Shown here: positions 1-10,545 of the stretch, in pieces | Numbering within the stretch: position 1 is the stretch's first letter | How the letters are laid out: each line of letters begins with the position of its first letter | Notes under the pieces: model-generated | Seen by the model: the letters and a program-made list of their open reading frames with translations, nothing else | Database searches by the model: none | Told to the model about the DNA's origin: nothing | DNA from: Pseudomonas putida | GTDB lineage: Bacteria > Pseudomonadota > Gammaproteobacteria > Pseudomonadales > Pseudomonadaceae | Reading direction: 5' to 3' | Assembly (NCBI GenBank): GCA_041071465.1 | Contig: CP163498.1 | Coordinates: forward strand, 6,156,001 to 6,220,000 | Length of the DNA: 64,000 nt | Translations under genes and position numbers: made by a program

Positions 1-701
1 CAGCAAGGCTCCAGCGGCGACCACCTTGGCGCCCTGCAGTATCTGCACCAGCGCTATACCCAGGATGACCCGCATTACACCGGCCGGGTGACCGTGCCTG
101 TCCTGTGGGACAAGAAAGAGCAGCGCATCGTCAACAACGAATCGTCGGAGATCATCCGTATCTTCAACAGCGCGTTCAACGAGCTGACTGGCAACACCCT
201 GGATTTGTACCCGAACCACTGCGACCGGTCATCGAGGCGCTGAACGAGCGCATTTATCCGGCGGTGAACAACGGCGTTTACCGGGCAGGCTTTGCCACCA
301 CGCAAGACGCCTACGAAGCGGCGTTTGATGATGTGTTCAACGAACTGGATTACCTGGAAGACTTGCTAAGCCGCAATCGCTACCTGGCGGGCGAGTACCT
401 GACTGAGGCCGATGTACGCCTGTTCACCACGCTTGTGCGCTTCGATGCGGTGTACCACGGGCACTTCAAGTGCAACCTGCGGCGCCTGAGCGACTACCAC
501 AACCTGTCGAACTGGCTGCGCGAGCTGTACCAGTGGCCAGGGGTAGCGGCCACTGTGGATATGGAGCATATACAGAAGCACTACTACATGAGCCACAAGA
601 CCATCAACCCGAACGGGATAGTGCCTAAAGGGCCTTTGCTGGACTTTGGCGCGCCGCATGATCGGGAGCGGCTGGTGGGCAAGGGGATTTGGCAGGCTTG
701 A
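1..701 (+). CDS. Glutathionyl-hydroquinone reductase (YqjG/PcpF type), 3' part, frameshifted
   Basis: This is the C-terminal part of an omega-class glutathione transferase that reduces glutathionyl-hydroquinones; the N-terminus lies outside the window. Frame 1 is open from base 1 and reads [10 protein letters not shown], then [14 protein letters not shown], the end of the thioredoxin-like domain. The reading continues in frame 3 from about base 213 with the all-helical domain ([20 protein letters not shown], then [16 protein letters not shown], where the family has its substrate-site residues) and ends KGIWQA. One missing base near 211-215 (CCCGAACC, probably CCCGGAACC) breaks the frame. Restoring it gives [15 protein letters not shown], which is typical of the family. 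A sequencing error is more likely than a pseudogene. Confidence 0.85.
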
Positions 702-708
702 GAAAGCC

Positions 709-727
709 GGGGCTGCTTTGCAGCCCC
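709..727. terminator. Hairpin between convergent yqjG-like gene and cysG
   Basis: GGGGCTGC, loop TTT, GCAGCCCC: an 8-bp perfect stem between two convergent genes. There is no long T run, so it may be a REP-derived fold rather than a strong Rho-independent terminator. The same fold recurs at 10521-10541. Confidence 0.5.
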
Positions 728-734
728 AGCATTG

Positions 735-2126
735 TCAGCTGTTCTGCGAACCTTCGAACCAGGCCAGCTTTTCACGCAACTGCACCACTTCCCCGACAAT
801 TACCAGGGTTGGCGCATGCACTTCATGCTGGGCCACCAGGCCCGGCAGGTCTGCCAGGGTACCGGTGAACACCCGCTGGTTTCGCGTCGTCCCCTGCTGA
901 ACCAAAGCAGCCGGTGTGCTGGCCGCTCGCCCATGGCGAATCAACTCGGCGCAAATGGTCGGCAAACCCACCAACCCCATGTAGAACACCAAGGTCTGCG
1001 CTGGCGCCACCAGGTCATTCCACGGCAAGTTGCTGGTGCCATCCTTCAGGTGCCCGGTGACGAAACGCACCGACTGGGCATAGTCGCGGTGAGTCAGCGG
1101 AATGCCGCCATAAGCGGAACAGCCACTGGCCGCCGTGATGCCCGGCACCACCTGGAACGGGATGCCATGCTCGGCCAGCTCCTCGATCTCTTCGCCTCCC
1201 CGGCCGAAGATGAACGGGTCGCCACCCTTCAGGCGCAGCACCCGCTTGCCCTGCTGGGCCAGATCGACCAGCAGGCGGTTGATCTGATCCTGCGGCACGG
1301 CATGCTCAGCGCGGCGCTTGCCCACGTAGATGCGCTCGGCATCCCGCCGGCACATCTCGATAATAGCTGGCGCCACCAGGCGGTCGTACAGCACCACATC
1401 GGCCTGCTGCATCAGGCGCAAGGCTCGGAAGGTCAGCAAGTCCGGATCGCCCGGGCCAGCACCTACCAAGTACACCTCACCGCCCTGCTGCACCGGCGCG
1501 CCTTCTACCATCGCCTGCAACAGGCGCTCGGCTTCAGCGCCCTGCCCGGCCAGCTGGCGCTCGGCGATCGGCCCCTGGAACACGGTTTCCCAGAAGCCGC
1601 GGCGCTGATTGACGTCTGGGTACAAGGATTTGACCTTGTGCCGGAAACGCGCCGCCAGCCCGGCCAGCTCGCCGTAGGCCGAAGGGATCCACGCCTCCAG
1701 CTTGGCGCGAATCAAGCGCGCCAGCACTGGGGCATCACCACCGCTGGAAACCGCAATCACCAGCGGCGAGCGGTCGACGATCGCCGGGAAGATCACCGTG
1801 CACAGGGCCGGCGCATCCACCACGTTGACCGGCAGGCTGAGGGCCTGCGCATCGGCCGACACCTGGGCATTGAGCCCAGGGTCGTCGGTAGCCGCGATCA
1901 CCAGCCGGCAACCGACAAGGTCGGCTGCCTGATAGCCACGCACCAGCACCTCACCGCCACCTTCCCGGGCCAACGCGGCCAACTGGCCGTCGACGTCCGG
2001 CGCCACCACGCGCAGCACACCGCCGGCATCGGCCAGCAGGCGCGCCTTGCGCAAGGCGATCTCACCGCCGCCGACGACCAGCACGCGGCCGCCCTGCAGC
2101 TTGTGGAACAGCGGCAGGTAATTCAT
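735..2126 (-). CDS. cysG: Siroheme synthase CysG (trifunctional)
   Basis: This 463-residue enzyme makes siroheme, the cofactor of sulfite and nitrite reductases, from uroporphyrinogen III by two SAM-dependent methylations, an NAD-dependent oxidation and iron insertion. The N-terminal Rossmann part carries [15 protein letters not shown] near residue 20 (precorrin-2 dehydrogenase/ferrochelatase). The C-terminal methyltransferase part carries [15 protein letters not shown] near 220 and [14 protein letters not shown] near 300. The length matches full fused CysG. Its ATG directly follows the serS stop, so it is probably the last gene of the ftsK-to-cysG transcript. Confidence 0.96.
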   Translation of the reverse strand: MNYLPLFHKLQGGRVLVVGGGEIALRKARLLADAGGVLRVVAPDVDGQLAALAREGGGEVLVRGYQAADLVGCRLVIAATDDPGLNAQVSADAQALSLPVNVVDAPALCTVIFPAIVDRSPLVIAVSSGGDAPVLARLIRAKLEAWIPSAYGELAGLAARFRHKVKSLYPDVNQRRGFWETVFQGPIAERQLAGQGAEAERLLQAMVEGAPVQQGGEVYLVGAGPGDPDLLTFRALRLMQQADVVLYDRLVAPAIIEMCRRDAERIYVGKRRAEHAVPQDQINRLLVDLAQQGKRVLRLKGGDPFIFGRGGEEIEELAEHGIPFQVVPGITAASGCSAYGGIPLTHRDYAQSVRFVTGHLKDGTSNLPWNDLVAPAQTLVFYMGLVGLPTICAELIRHGRAASTPAALVQQGTTRNQRVFTGTLADLPGLVAQHEVHAPTLVIVGEVVQLREKLAWFEGSQNS

Positions 2127-3419
<1,293 letters not shown>

Positions 3420-3437
3420 TTATATGTAAGTGTTGGT

Positions 3438-3812
3438 TCAGAATCGGGTCAGGGACAGGCCAGCCCAGGTTGCAAGCAGCCCACCCACCACGCTGATACT
3501 GGTATAGCCCAAGGCAAGGGGCACTTGCCCGCTTTCCATCAGGCGCACGGTATCGAGCGAGAAAGAGGAAAAGGTTGTCAGGCCACCGAGGAAGCCGACA
3601 ATCAAGCCAGCGCGCAATTCGATCGGCGCCAGCGGCTTGTGCAAGAACAAGCCATAGAGCAGGCCGATCAGCAGGCAGCCAACCAGGTTGACCGCCAGCG
3701 TACCGGCATAGAAGTGCCGTGGCCAGTGGGCCGCGACCCAATTGGCGGTAGCGAAGCGCAACAAAGTGCCAGCAACACCGCCCGCGCTGACCGCGGCAAT
3801 GAGTGCGATCAT
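3438..3812 (-). CDS. crcB: Fluoride channel/exporter CrcB (Fluc)
   Basis: This small membrane protein (124 residues, four hydrophobic helices) forms dual-topology dimers that export fluoride. The family motifs [10 protein letters not shown] near the N-terminus and [15 protein letters not shown] in the middle (pore Phe and Thr/Ser residues and the central Na+ site region) are intact. Its ATG overlaps the rarA stop by four bases (ATGA), so it is translationally coupled. I see no separate fluoride riboswitch because there is almost no leader between rarA and crcB. Confidence 0.95.
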
Positions 3813-5134
3813 GGTTTTCTCCGCTGACGGGGGCTGTTTCGGTCCAGGTCGGCCAAGTGGCGCAGTTTCTCGCCAATTTTCAGTTCCAGGCCACGGGGCA
3901 CTGGCTGGTAGTACTGGCGTGGCTCCAGCTCATCGGGGAAGTAATCCTCACCGGCGGCGTAGGCGTCGGGTTCATCGTGGGCGTAGCGGTACTCGTCACC
4001 ATAGCCCAGTTGCTTCATCAGCTTGGTCGGGGCATTGCGCAGGTGCAGCGGCACTTCCAGCGACCCATGTTCGGCGGCTTCTCGCAGCGCCGTCTTGAAG
4101 CCCATGTACACCGCGTTGCTCTTGGGCGCACAGGCCAGGTAGGTGATGGCCTGGGCCACCGCCAGCTCACCCTCGGGGCTGCCAAGGCGCTCCTGCACGT
4201 CCCAGGCTGCCAGGCACAGGCTGAGCGCGCGCGGGTCGGCATTACCGATGTCCTCGCTGGCCATACGCACCACGCGGCGGGCGATGTACAGCGGGTCGCA
4301 GCCGCCGTCGAGCATGCGGGCGAACCAATACAAAGCGCCATCAGGGTTGGAGCCGCGCACCGATTTGTGCAACGCGGAAATCTGGTCGTAGAACGCCTCG
4401 CCGCCCTTGTCGAAACGGCGACGGCTGTCACCCAGCAGGCTCTGCAGCATCTCGACGTCGATCTCGCTGCCATCTTCGGCCAGGTCCGAAGCGTTCTCGA
4501 GGAAATTGAGCATGCGCCGGCCATCACCGTCGGCGGCGGCCATCAGCATCTTGAAAGCTTCGTCACCCACCCGCAGGTTGCGCTTGCCCAGGCCACGCTC
4601 TTCGGTCAGCGCACGGTTGACCAGCTTGCGCAGGGCCGCCTCGTCCAGGCTCTTGAGCACGTAGACCCGCGCCCGCGACAACAACGCGTTGTTCAGCTCG
4701 AACGACGGGTTTTCGGTGGTGGCGCCGATGAACAGCAGTGTGCCGTCTTCCACATAGGGTAGAAAGGCGTCCTGCTGCGACTTGTTGAAACGGTGCACTT
4801 CGTCAACGAACAAGATGGTGCGGCGGCCATATTGACCAGCCTGCTGCTTGGCCACCTCCACCGCCTGGCGAATCTCTTTCACCCCAGCCAGCACCGCCGA
4901 CACCGTTTCGAAGTGCGCATCGCAGAACTGCGCGAGCAGCCGCGCCAGGGTGGTTTTGCCCACCCCAGGCGGCCCCCAGAAAATCATCGAGTGCAGCGCA
5001 CCCTGCTCCAGCGCCTCGCGCAGCGGTTTACCGCGCGCCAGCAGGTGCTCCTGGCCAACGTATTCATCCAGGTTGGACGGGCGCAGGCGGGCGGCCAGGG
5101 GCTGAGCGACGGGTTCGCTTCGAAACAGGTCCAT
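3809..5134 (-). CDS. rarA: Replication-associated recombination protein A (RarA/MgsA)
   Basis: This 441-residue AAA+ ATPase is related to clamp loaders and RuvB and acts at stalled replication forks. Walker A is GPPGVGKT at residues 54-61, and Walker B with following residues is [21 protein letters not shown] in part. Sensor 1 is [14 protein letters not shown], and the C-terminal MgsA tetramerisation region reads [12 protein letters not shown]. The length agrees with E. coli RarA (447). It lies between lolA (12 bp gap) and crcB (4 bp overlap). Confidence 0.96.
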
Positions 5135-5146
5135 GACGGGCTCTGG

Positions 5147-5770
5147 TTACTCCTTGATCACGTCGGCGCCTTTGGGGATGTCGAACGTGAACTTGCTGTC
5201 CGGCACCGCCTGGTTGGCCTTGACGCCATTGAACAGGATGTTGGTGCGCTGACCAACACTGTCGATCAATTGCATGTCATTGATCAGGCCCTTGCGGAAC
5301 GAGACGCGCAGCGAATCGAACAGCGTGTCCTTGGTCTTGGGCTTGAGGGTGAAGTCCATTACTTCGCCCTGCTCCTTCGAGGCGATATCGAAACTCTGGC
5401 TGATCTTCGACACGTCACCGGACAGCAGCAGAGCCGGGGTCTGGTTCAGACGCACGTCGAGCTTCTTGATGGTGGCCTGCTCCAGGTCCGGGTCCCACAG
5501 GGTGACGTTCTTGCCATCCGACACCACCACCTGCTCCTGCGGCGCATCGGTGTGCCAGTAGAACAGGCCTGGGCGCTTGACCGTCATCTTGCCCGAGGTT
5601 TCCTGCAAGCTGGTGCCATCGGCGCCCAGGGTCAGCTGGGAAAAGTTGGCCTCGATGGTCTGCGACTTCTCCAGCAGCTGGGTCAAGCGTTGTACATCTT
5701 GCTCACCGGCATAAGCCGTAACAGTGCCCAGAGCCAGGGCAGAAACCAACAGCATGCGAATCGCGCGCAT
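5147..5770 (-). CDS. lolA: Outer-membrane lipoprotein chaperone LolA
   Basis: This periplasmic carrier takes lipoproteins from LolCDE to LolB. The open frame extends to 5833, but the ATG at 5770 is preceded by GAGGA at good spacing and gives a clean signal peptide ([15 protein letters not shown], cleavage about residue 21 after AYA), so I chose it; the product has 207 residues. The mature part carries the LolA fold, for example [25 protein letters not shown] and [13 protein letters not shown]. It follows ftsK by 62 bp, as in many gamma-proteobacteria. Confidence 0.95.
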   Translation of the reverse strand: MRAIRMLLVSALALGTVTAYAGEQDVQRLTQLLEKSQTIEANFSQLTLGADGTSLQETSGKMTVKRPGLFYWHTDAPQEQVVVSDGKNVTLWDPDLEQATIKKLDVRLNQTPALLLSGDVSKISQSFDIASKEQGEVMDFTLKPKTKDTLFDSLRVSFRKGLINDMQLIDSVGQRTNILFNGVKANQAVPDSKFTFDIPKGADVIKE

Positions 5771-5832
5771 GGGAATCCTCATTGAGCGTTGAAAAGGCCG
5801 GGCACCACCGTTGGCGCCCGACAGGGTGTTCA

Positions 5833-8340
5833 TCAGTCGCGCGGGCCACCTGGGGCAATCACTTCCCGCGAGCCGTTACTGTTCATCGGGGTGACGACGC
5901 CAGCCATCTCCATCGACTCGATCATGCGCGCAGCACGGTTGTAGCCGATCTTCAACTTGCGTTGCACTGCAGAAATGGAAGCACGACGGCTCTCAAGCAC
6001 GAATTGCACCGCTTCATCATACAGTGCATCGGTTTCGGCATCGTCACCATCGCCACCACCGCCGCCGCCATCGAAGCCGCTGCCGGCCTCTTCGACGCCG
6101 TTGAGGATGTCGTCGTTGTAGTCCGGGGCGCCGCGCAGCTTCCACGCTTCGACCGTGCGGTGCACTTCGTCGTCGGAAACGAACGCACCGTGCACGCGGA
6201 TTGGCAGGCTGGTGCCCGGCGGCATGTACAGCATGTCGCCGTGGCCCAGCAACTGCTCGGCGCCGCCTTGGTCGATGATGGTGCGCGAGTCGATCTTGCT
6301 CGACACCTGGAACGCCATACGGGTCGGAATGTTGGCCTTGATCAGGCCGGTGATCACGTCCACCGACGGGCGCTGCGTGGCGAGGATCAGGTGGATACCG
6401 GCTGCCCGCGCCTTCTGCGCGATACGGGCAATCAGCTCTTCGACCTTCTTACCGACGATCATCATCATGTCGGCGAACTCGTCCACCACCACCACGATGG
6501 TCGGCAGGGTTTTCAGTGTAGGCGGCTCGTCGTCCATGCTCTCGCGGCGATACAGCGGATCATGGATGACTTCACCGGCTTCCTGGGCGTCCTTGATCTT
6601 GCGGTTGAAGCCAGCCAGGTTACGCACGCCCATGGCCGCCATCAGCTTGTAGCGCCGTTCCATCTCGGCCACGCTCCAGCGCAAGGCGTTGGCGGCGTCC
6701 TTCATATCGGTGACCACCGGGCACAGAAGGTGCGGGATGCCTTCGTAGATGGACAGTTCGAGCATTTTCGGGTCGATCATGATCAGCCGCGCGTCTTCCG
6801 GGCTGGATTTGAACAGGATCGACAGAATCATCGCGTTGACACCCACCGACTTACCAGAACCCGTAGTACCGGCCACCAGCAGGTGCGGCATCTTCGCCAG
6901 GTCGGTGATCACCGGCTTGCCGCCGATGTCGTGGCCCAAGGCCAGGGTGACCGGCGATTTCTGCTCGTCGAACTGCGGCGTGGCCAGCACTTCGGAGAAG
7001 CGCACCATCTGGCGGTTTTCGTTGGGGATCTCGATACCGACGGTGGTCTTGCCAGGGATGACCTCGACAACCCGCACGCTGGTCACGGCCAGCGAACGCG
7101 CCAGGTCCTTTGCCAGGTTGGCGATGCGGCTGACCTTCACACCGGCGGCCGGTTGGATTTCGTAGCGGGTAATCACCGGGCCCGGGTGGATCGAGTCCAC
7201 CGCCACTTCCACACCGAATTCCTTGAGCTTGATTTCCAGCAGCTGACCGACACCGGCCAGAGACTCCGGCGAGTACTCGATCTTCTTCTGCTCCGCCGGG
7301 TCGAGAATGGAAATCGACGGCAAGGTGCCTTCCACGGCGCTGTCGACGAACAGCGGCGCCTGCTTCTCCTTCATCACCCGCTTGCTCGGTTCCGGCGCCT
7401 TGTCGGCTGCCGGTGGCACGATCATCGGGGTTGCAGGCTGCGCACGTGGCACCACCGCGTCACGCGGCACGACCGGCTCACGGGCGAGGGTTGGCTCGCG
7501 CGGCGGGGCGGCAGGCTCGCGGCCGAGGGTTGGCTCACGGGGTTCAACCACCGGGGCGGGCGACTCTTCACGCTTGAAGATACGTTCACGCAGCGCCGGT
7601 TTAGCCGGTTCCCGCTTCTCGGTGGCCATGGGTGCAGCCCTGACCACTGGCTCATCCTCGCGCAGCTGTGCCTCGAGGCGCTTGCGCTCGTTGCGCGCTT
7701 CCCACCAGCGATTGGCCGCCCCTTGCACCAGTTCGAACAGGTCGAGGGTGATCTTGCCGGTCAGGTCCATCACCTTGAACCACGACAGATCGGTGAACAC
7801 GGTCAGGCCGAACAGGAACAGGGCAATGAACATCAGCGTGCTGCCCTGCACGTTCAGCAGGTTGCGCGCCAGGTCGCCGAGGCTTTCGCCCAGTGCACCA
7901 CCGGCGGAGAACGGCAGGCTCGCCGGCGGGTGGAAGTGGATATGCGCCAGCGCCGCCCCCGACAGCACCAGGAACACCAGGCCGATCAGCCGCCAGGAGA
8001 ACAACCAGCCGCTCCAATCCCACGGCTGGTGGCGCTCACGGAATATCTGCCAAGTCTTGACCGCCAGCAGCAGCGGGAAGATATAGGCGAAGTAGCCCAG
8101 CACCATGAACAGGATGTCGGCGAAGTAGGCACCGGCACGCCCGGCAGCATTCTGCACCTGGTCGACGTTGCTGGTGTGGCTGAAGCCTGGGTCAGAGGTG
8201 TCGTAGGTCAGCAGCGCCATCCACAGGTACAGGCACAGGGCGCCGACAGCGATCAACGCACCTTCCTTGAGGCGATAATGCAGCTGCTGCCGCCACAGAG
8301 GCACAGGCAAGGGAGCTGGGGTTGCGGTGGATTTCTTCAA
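5833..8340 (-). CDS. ftsK: DNA translocase FtsK
   Basis: This 835-residue divisome protein couples septation to chromosome dimer resolution by pumping DNA at the dif site and activating XerCD. The N-terminus (about 25-190) has four transmembrane segments. The linker (about 230-330) is proline- and arginine-rich with degenerate REPTL/REP units. The motor domain has Walker [15 protein letters not shown] and Walker [15 protein letters not shown]. The winged-helix gamma domain at the end ([19 protein letters not shown], in part) reads the polar KOPS sequences. It heads the gene block running to cysG. A LexA-like box lies about 190 bp upstream. Confidence 0.97.
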   Translation of the reverse strand: MKKSTATPAPLPVPLWRQQLHYRLKEGALIAVGALCLYLWMALLTYDTSDPGFSHTSNVDQVQNAAGRAGAYFADILFMVLGYFAYIFPLLLAVKTWQIFRERHQPWDWSGWLFSWRLIGLVFLVLSGAALAHIHFHPPASLPFSAGGALGESLGDLARNLLNVQGSTLMFIALFLFGLTVFTDLSWFKVMDLTGKITLDLFELVQGAANRWWEARNERKRLEAQLREDEPVVRAAPMATEKREPAKPALRERIFKREESPAPVVEPREPTLGREPAAPPREPTLAREPVVPRDAVVPRAQPATPMIVPPAADKAPEPSKRVMKEKQAPLFVDSAVEGTLPSISILDPAEQKKIEYSPESLAGVGQLLEIKLKEFGVEVAVDSIHPGPVITRYEIQPAAGVKVSRIANLAKDLARSLAVTSVRVVEVIPGKTTVGIEIPNENRQMVRFSEVLATPQFDEQKSPVTLALGHDIGGKPVITDLAKMPHLLVAGTTGSGKSVGVNAMILSILFKSSPEDARLIMIDPKMLELSIYEGIPHLLCPVVTDMKDAANALRWSVAEMERRYKLMAAMGVRNLAGFNRKIKDAQEAGEVIHDPLYRRESMDDEPPTLKTLPTIVVVVDEFADMMMIVGKKVEELIARIAQKARAAGIHLILATQRPSVDVITGLIKANIPTRMAFQVSSKIDSRTIIDQGGAEQLLGHGDMLYMPPGTSLPIRVHGAFVSDDEVHRTVEAWKLRGAPDYNDDILNGVEEAGSGFDGGGGGGDGDDAETDALYDEAVQFVLESRRASISAVQRKLKIGYNRAARMIESMEMAGVVTPMNSNGSREVIAPGGPRD

Positions 8341-8694
8341 AACGCGTCTATTCCTGCGCGTGGTGCGCGTCCAATAGTGATCGGCCGCTGCGCGACCAAT
8401 GAACCACTACTTTTAACATTACTGCCCGCCAGCCGCCATGACGGCACGCCGTATGGGTGTTTGAGCGGGGGCGAATCATATAGCTGCAATTTGAGCACGC
8501 ATTTTCTTTTGTGACAAAGGCTTATGCTGTGTTTTTGCACAGGTGTGACAGCAAATGTAGCGGATGGTGCCTGCGGCTTGATGAATGTGTCTTAAATTGC
8601 CTGTTTTCATCGCCCGCGAAGAAGCCAAAGAGATTGACCCTGCATTTCACCCGCGCCATGCTGCCCTCTCCCCTCCCCCACCGCACGATAGACC
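8341..8694. promoter_or_regulatory. Divergent intergenic region ftsK / aat
   Basis: This 354-bp gap must hold the ftsK and aat promoters. It is less GC-rich than its neighbours between about 8478 and 8620. I see a LexA-like dyad at 8527-8542 and a short palindrome TTTGTGACAAA at 8508-8518. I cannot place a convincing -35/-10 pair for either gene. No plausible coding sequence is present. Confidence 0.5.
8527..8542. promoter_or_regulatory. Candidate LexA (SOS) box
   Basis: The sequence is CTGT-GTTTTTGC-ACAG. It matches the CTGT-N8-ACAG arrangement of gamma-proteobacterial LexA boxes, with arms CTGTG and CACAG. It lies 187 bp before the ftsK ATG. The E. coli ftsK gene is SOS-inducible, which makes ftsK the likelier target than aat. 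Binding is an inference. Confidence 0.4.
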
Positions 8695-9375
8695 ATGCTT
8701 ACTTGGCTGACTCGCGACTCGCTGACCTTCCCACCCCTGGAAAAGGCCCTGCATGACCCCAACGGCCTGCTGGCCGCTGGCGGTGACCTGAGCCCCGAGC
8801 GCCTGGTACAAGCGTATCGCCATGGCTGCTTCCCGTGGTACCAGGACGGCCAGCCGATCCTGTGGTGGTCGCCCGACCCACGTACAGTGCTGCTCCCCGA
8901 CCAGTTGCACGTGTCGCGCTCGCTGGCCAAGCTGATGCGCCAAGGCCGCTACCAGGTCAGCTTCGACACCGACTTTCCGGCCGTGATCGCCGCCTGCGCT
9001 GCGCCACGCGACTACGCCGACGGCACCTGGATTACCGACACCATGCGCAACGCCTATTGCGAGCTGCACCGCCGCGGCATCGCCCATTCGGTGGAGGTAC
9101 GCCAGGACGGTAAGCTGGTCGGCGGCCTGTACGGCCTGGCCATGGGCCAGCTGTTCTTTGGCGAATCGATGTTCAGCCGCGCCGACAACGCCTCCAAGGT
9201 CGGCTTCGTCACCCTGGTCAACCACCTGCGCGATGCGGGCTTTGCGCTTATCGACTGCCAGATGCCCACCAACCACCTGCACAGCCTGGGTGCCCATGCC
9301 ATCAGCCGCGCCGAGTTCGCCGATTACCTGGCACGCCACCTCGACCAGCCCAACAGCGCTACATGGGTTGCCTAG
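8695..9375 (+). CDS. aat: Leucyl/phenylalanyl-tRNA--protein transferase
   Basis: This 226-residue enzyme adds Leu or Phe from aminoacyl-tRNA to proteins with N-terminal Arg or Lys, making primary N-degrons for ClpS-ClpAP. Family signatures are seen from [20 protein letters not shown] near residue 24, then [37 protein letters not shown], and [18 protein letters not shown] in the C-terminal GNAT-like domain. It is 56 bp upstream of bpt, the second transferase of the same pathway. Confidence 0.97.
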   Translation: MLTWLTRDSLTFPPLEKALHDPNGLLAAGGDLSPERLVQAYRHGCFPWYQDGQPILWWSPDPRTVLLPDQLHVSRSLAKLMRQGRYQVSFDTDFPAVIAACAAPRDYADGTWITDTMRNAYCELHRRGIAHSVEVRQDGKLVGGLYGLAMGQLFFGESMFSRADNASKVGFVTLVNHLRDAGFALIDCQMPTNHLHSLGAHAISRAEFADYLARHLDQPNSATWVA

Positions 9376-9431
9376 GCGAGTTGCCGTAGCTGGCTTACAC
9401 TTAAATCAAAGTCTCACCGAGGGGGTTGATC

Positions 9432-10139
9432 ATGACAGAGCTGGCGCGGTTGAAGTTCTATGCCACTCAACCCCACTCCTGCAGCTACCTGCCAGACGAG
9501 CAGGCGACCACGCTGTTCCTCGACCCCAGCCAGCCGATGGACGTGAATGTGTACGCCGACTTGTCGGAAATGGGCTTTCGACGCAGCGGCGACCACCTGT
9601 ACCGCCCACATTGCCAGAACTGCAACGCCTGCGTGCCGGCGCGCATCCCGGCGGCGCGCTTCATCCCCAACCGCCAGCAGCGGCGCATCCTCAAACGCAA
9701 CGCCGACCTGACCGTGACGGCAGCTCGCCCGGCGTTCAAGGAAGAGTACTTCGAGCTCTACCGGCGCTACATCGAAACGCGCCACGCCGACGGTGACATG
9801 TACCCACCCAGCCGCGACCAGTTCTCCACTTTTCTGGTACGTGACCTGCCGTTCTGCTGGTTCTACGAGTTCCGCCTCGAAGGCCACCTGATGGCGGTGG
9901 CCGTGTGCGACCTGCTGCCCAATGGCCTGTCAGCGGTGTACACCTTCTACGAGCCGGACGAGGAACGCCGCAGCCTTGGCCGCTTCGCCATCCTCTGGCA
10001 GATCACCGAAGCCCTTCGCCAGGACCTGGAAGCGGTGTACCTGGGTTACTGGATCAAGAACTGCAAGAAAATGAACTACAAGACGCAGTATCGGCCTATC
10101 GAGCTGCTGATAAACCAGCGTTGGGTCACCCTCAACTGA
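9432..10139 (+). CDS. bpt: Aspartate/glutamate leucyltransferase Bpt (arginyltransferase homologue)
   Basis: This enzyme transfers leucine from Leu-tRNA to N-terminal Asp or Glu, the second bacterial route to Leu N-degrons. The 235-residue product starts at the ATG at 9432, six bases after a GAGG-containing Shine-Dalgarno; an in-frame TTG at 9426 is less likely. Cys-containing motifs of the ATE1/Bpt N-terminal domain are present ([26 protein letters not shown]). The C-terminal domain contains [20 protein letters not shown] in part and ends with [11 protein letters not shown]. It is probably cotranscribed with aat. Confidence 0.95.
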   Translation: MTELARLKFYATQPHSCSYLPDEQATTLFLDPSQPMDVNVYADLSEMGFRRSGDHLYRPHCQNCNACVPARIPAARFIPNRQQRRILKRNADLTVTAARPAFKEEYFELYRRYIETRHADGDMYPPSRDQFSTFLVRDLPFCWFYEFRLEGHLMAVAVCDLLPNGLSAVYTFYEPDEERRSLGRFAILWQITEALRQDLEAVYLGYWIKNCKKMNYKTQYRPIELLINQRWVTLN

Positions 10140-10145
10140 AAGACA

Positions 10146-10175
10146 TTGGCTTGACACGCAGTTTTCCGGCATAAT
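10146..10175 (+). promoter_or_regulatory. infA: Putative sigma-70 promoter of infA
   Basis: TTGGCT (10146-10151), an 18-base spacer and CATAAT (10170-10175) lie about 70 bp before the infA ATG. An overlapping TTGACA at 10151 has a spacer that is too short. Assigned by eye. Confidence 0.4.
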
Positions 10176-10241
10176 CCACGCCACTTTTTTGCCCGGTGCG
10201 GTTATGCGTCGGGCCAACACTGGATCCGAGGGCTCTACTGC

Positions 10242-10460
10242 ATGTCGAAAGAAGACAGCTTCGAAATGGAAGGTACTGTCGTCGACACCCTGCCCAACAC
10301 CATGTTCCGCGTGGAGTTGGAAAACGGGCACGTCGTAACCGCGCACATCTCCGGAAAGATGCGCAAGAACTACATCCGTATTCTCACTGGCGACAAGGTC
10401 CGCGTCGAGCTGACGCCTTATGACCTGAGCAAAGGCCGCATCACCTACCGTGCGCGCTAA
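10242..10460 (+). CDS. infA: Translation initiation factor IF-1
   Basis: This 72-residue OB-fold protein binds the 30S A-site and works with IF-2 and IF-3. The sequence [19 protein letters not shown] and its end KGRITYRAR are near-invariant among gamma-proteobacteria. It is followed 12 bp later by a strong terminator. Position next to aat/bpt and clpA is usual for Pseudomonas. Confidence 0.99.
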
Positions 10461-10472
10461 GCTCCAGCCATG

Positions 10473-10502
10473 AAAAAGCCCGGCCATGTGCCGGGCTTTT
10501 TT
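10473..10502 (+). terminator. Rho-independent terminator of infA
   Basis: AAAAAGCCCGGC, loop CATGT, GCCGGGCTTTTTT: a GC-rich stem flanked by A and T runs, 12 bp after the infA stop. It could work in both directions. Confidence 0.9.
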
Positions 10503-10520
10503 GTGCCTGCCAGATTACAA

Positions 10521-10541
10521 GGGGGCTGCTTTGCAGCCCCC
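10521..10541. terminator. Hairpin at the 3' end of clpA
   Basis: GGGGGCTGC, TTT, GCAGCCCCC: a 9-bp perfect stem directly after the clpA stop, between convergent infA and clpA. It has no T run. Together with the infA terminator it probably isolates the two units. Confidence 0.55.
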
Positions 10542-10545
10542 TGCA

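Noticed and set aside
5782..8514. Plus-strand 910-codon open frame opposite ftsK
   Set aside because: Complement of the ftsK codons with strong GC bias. It has a composition rich in His, Arg and Gln and no domain.
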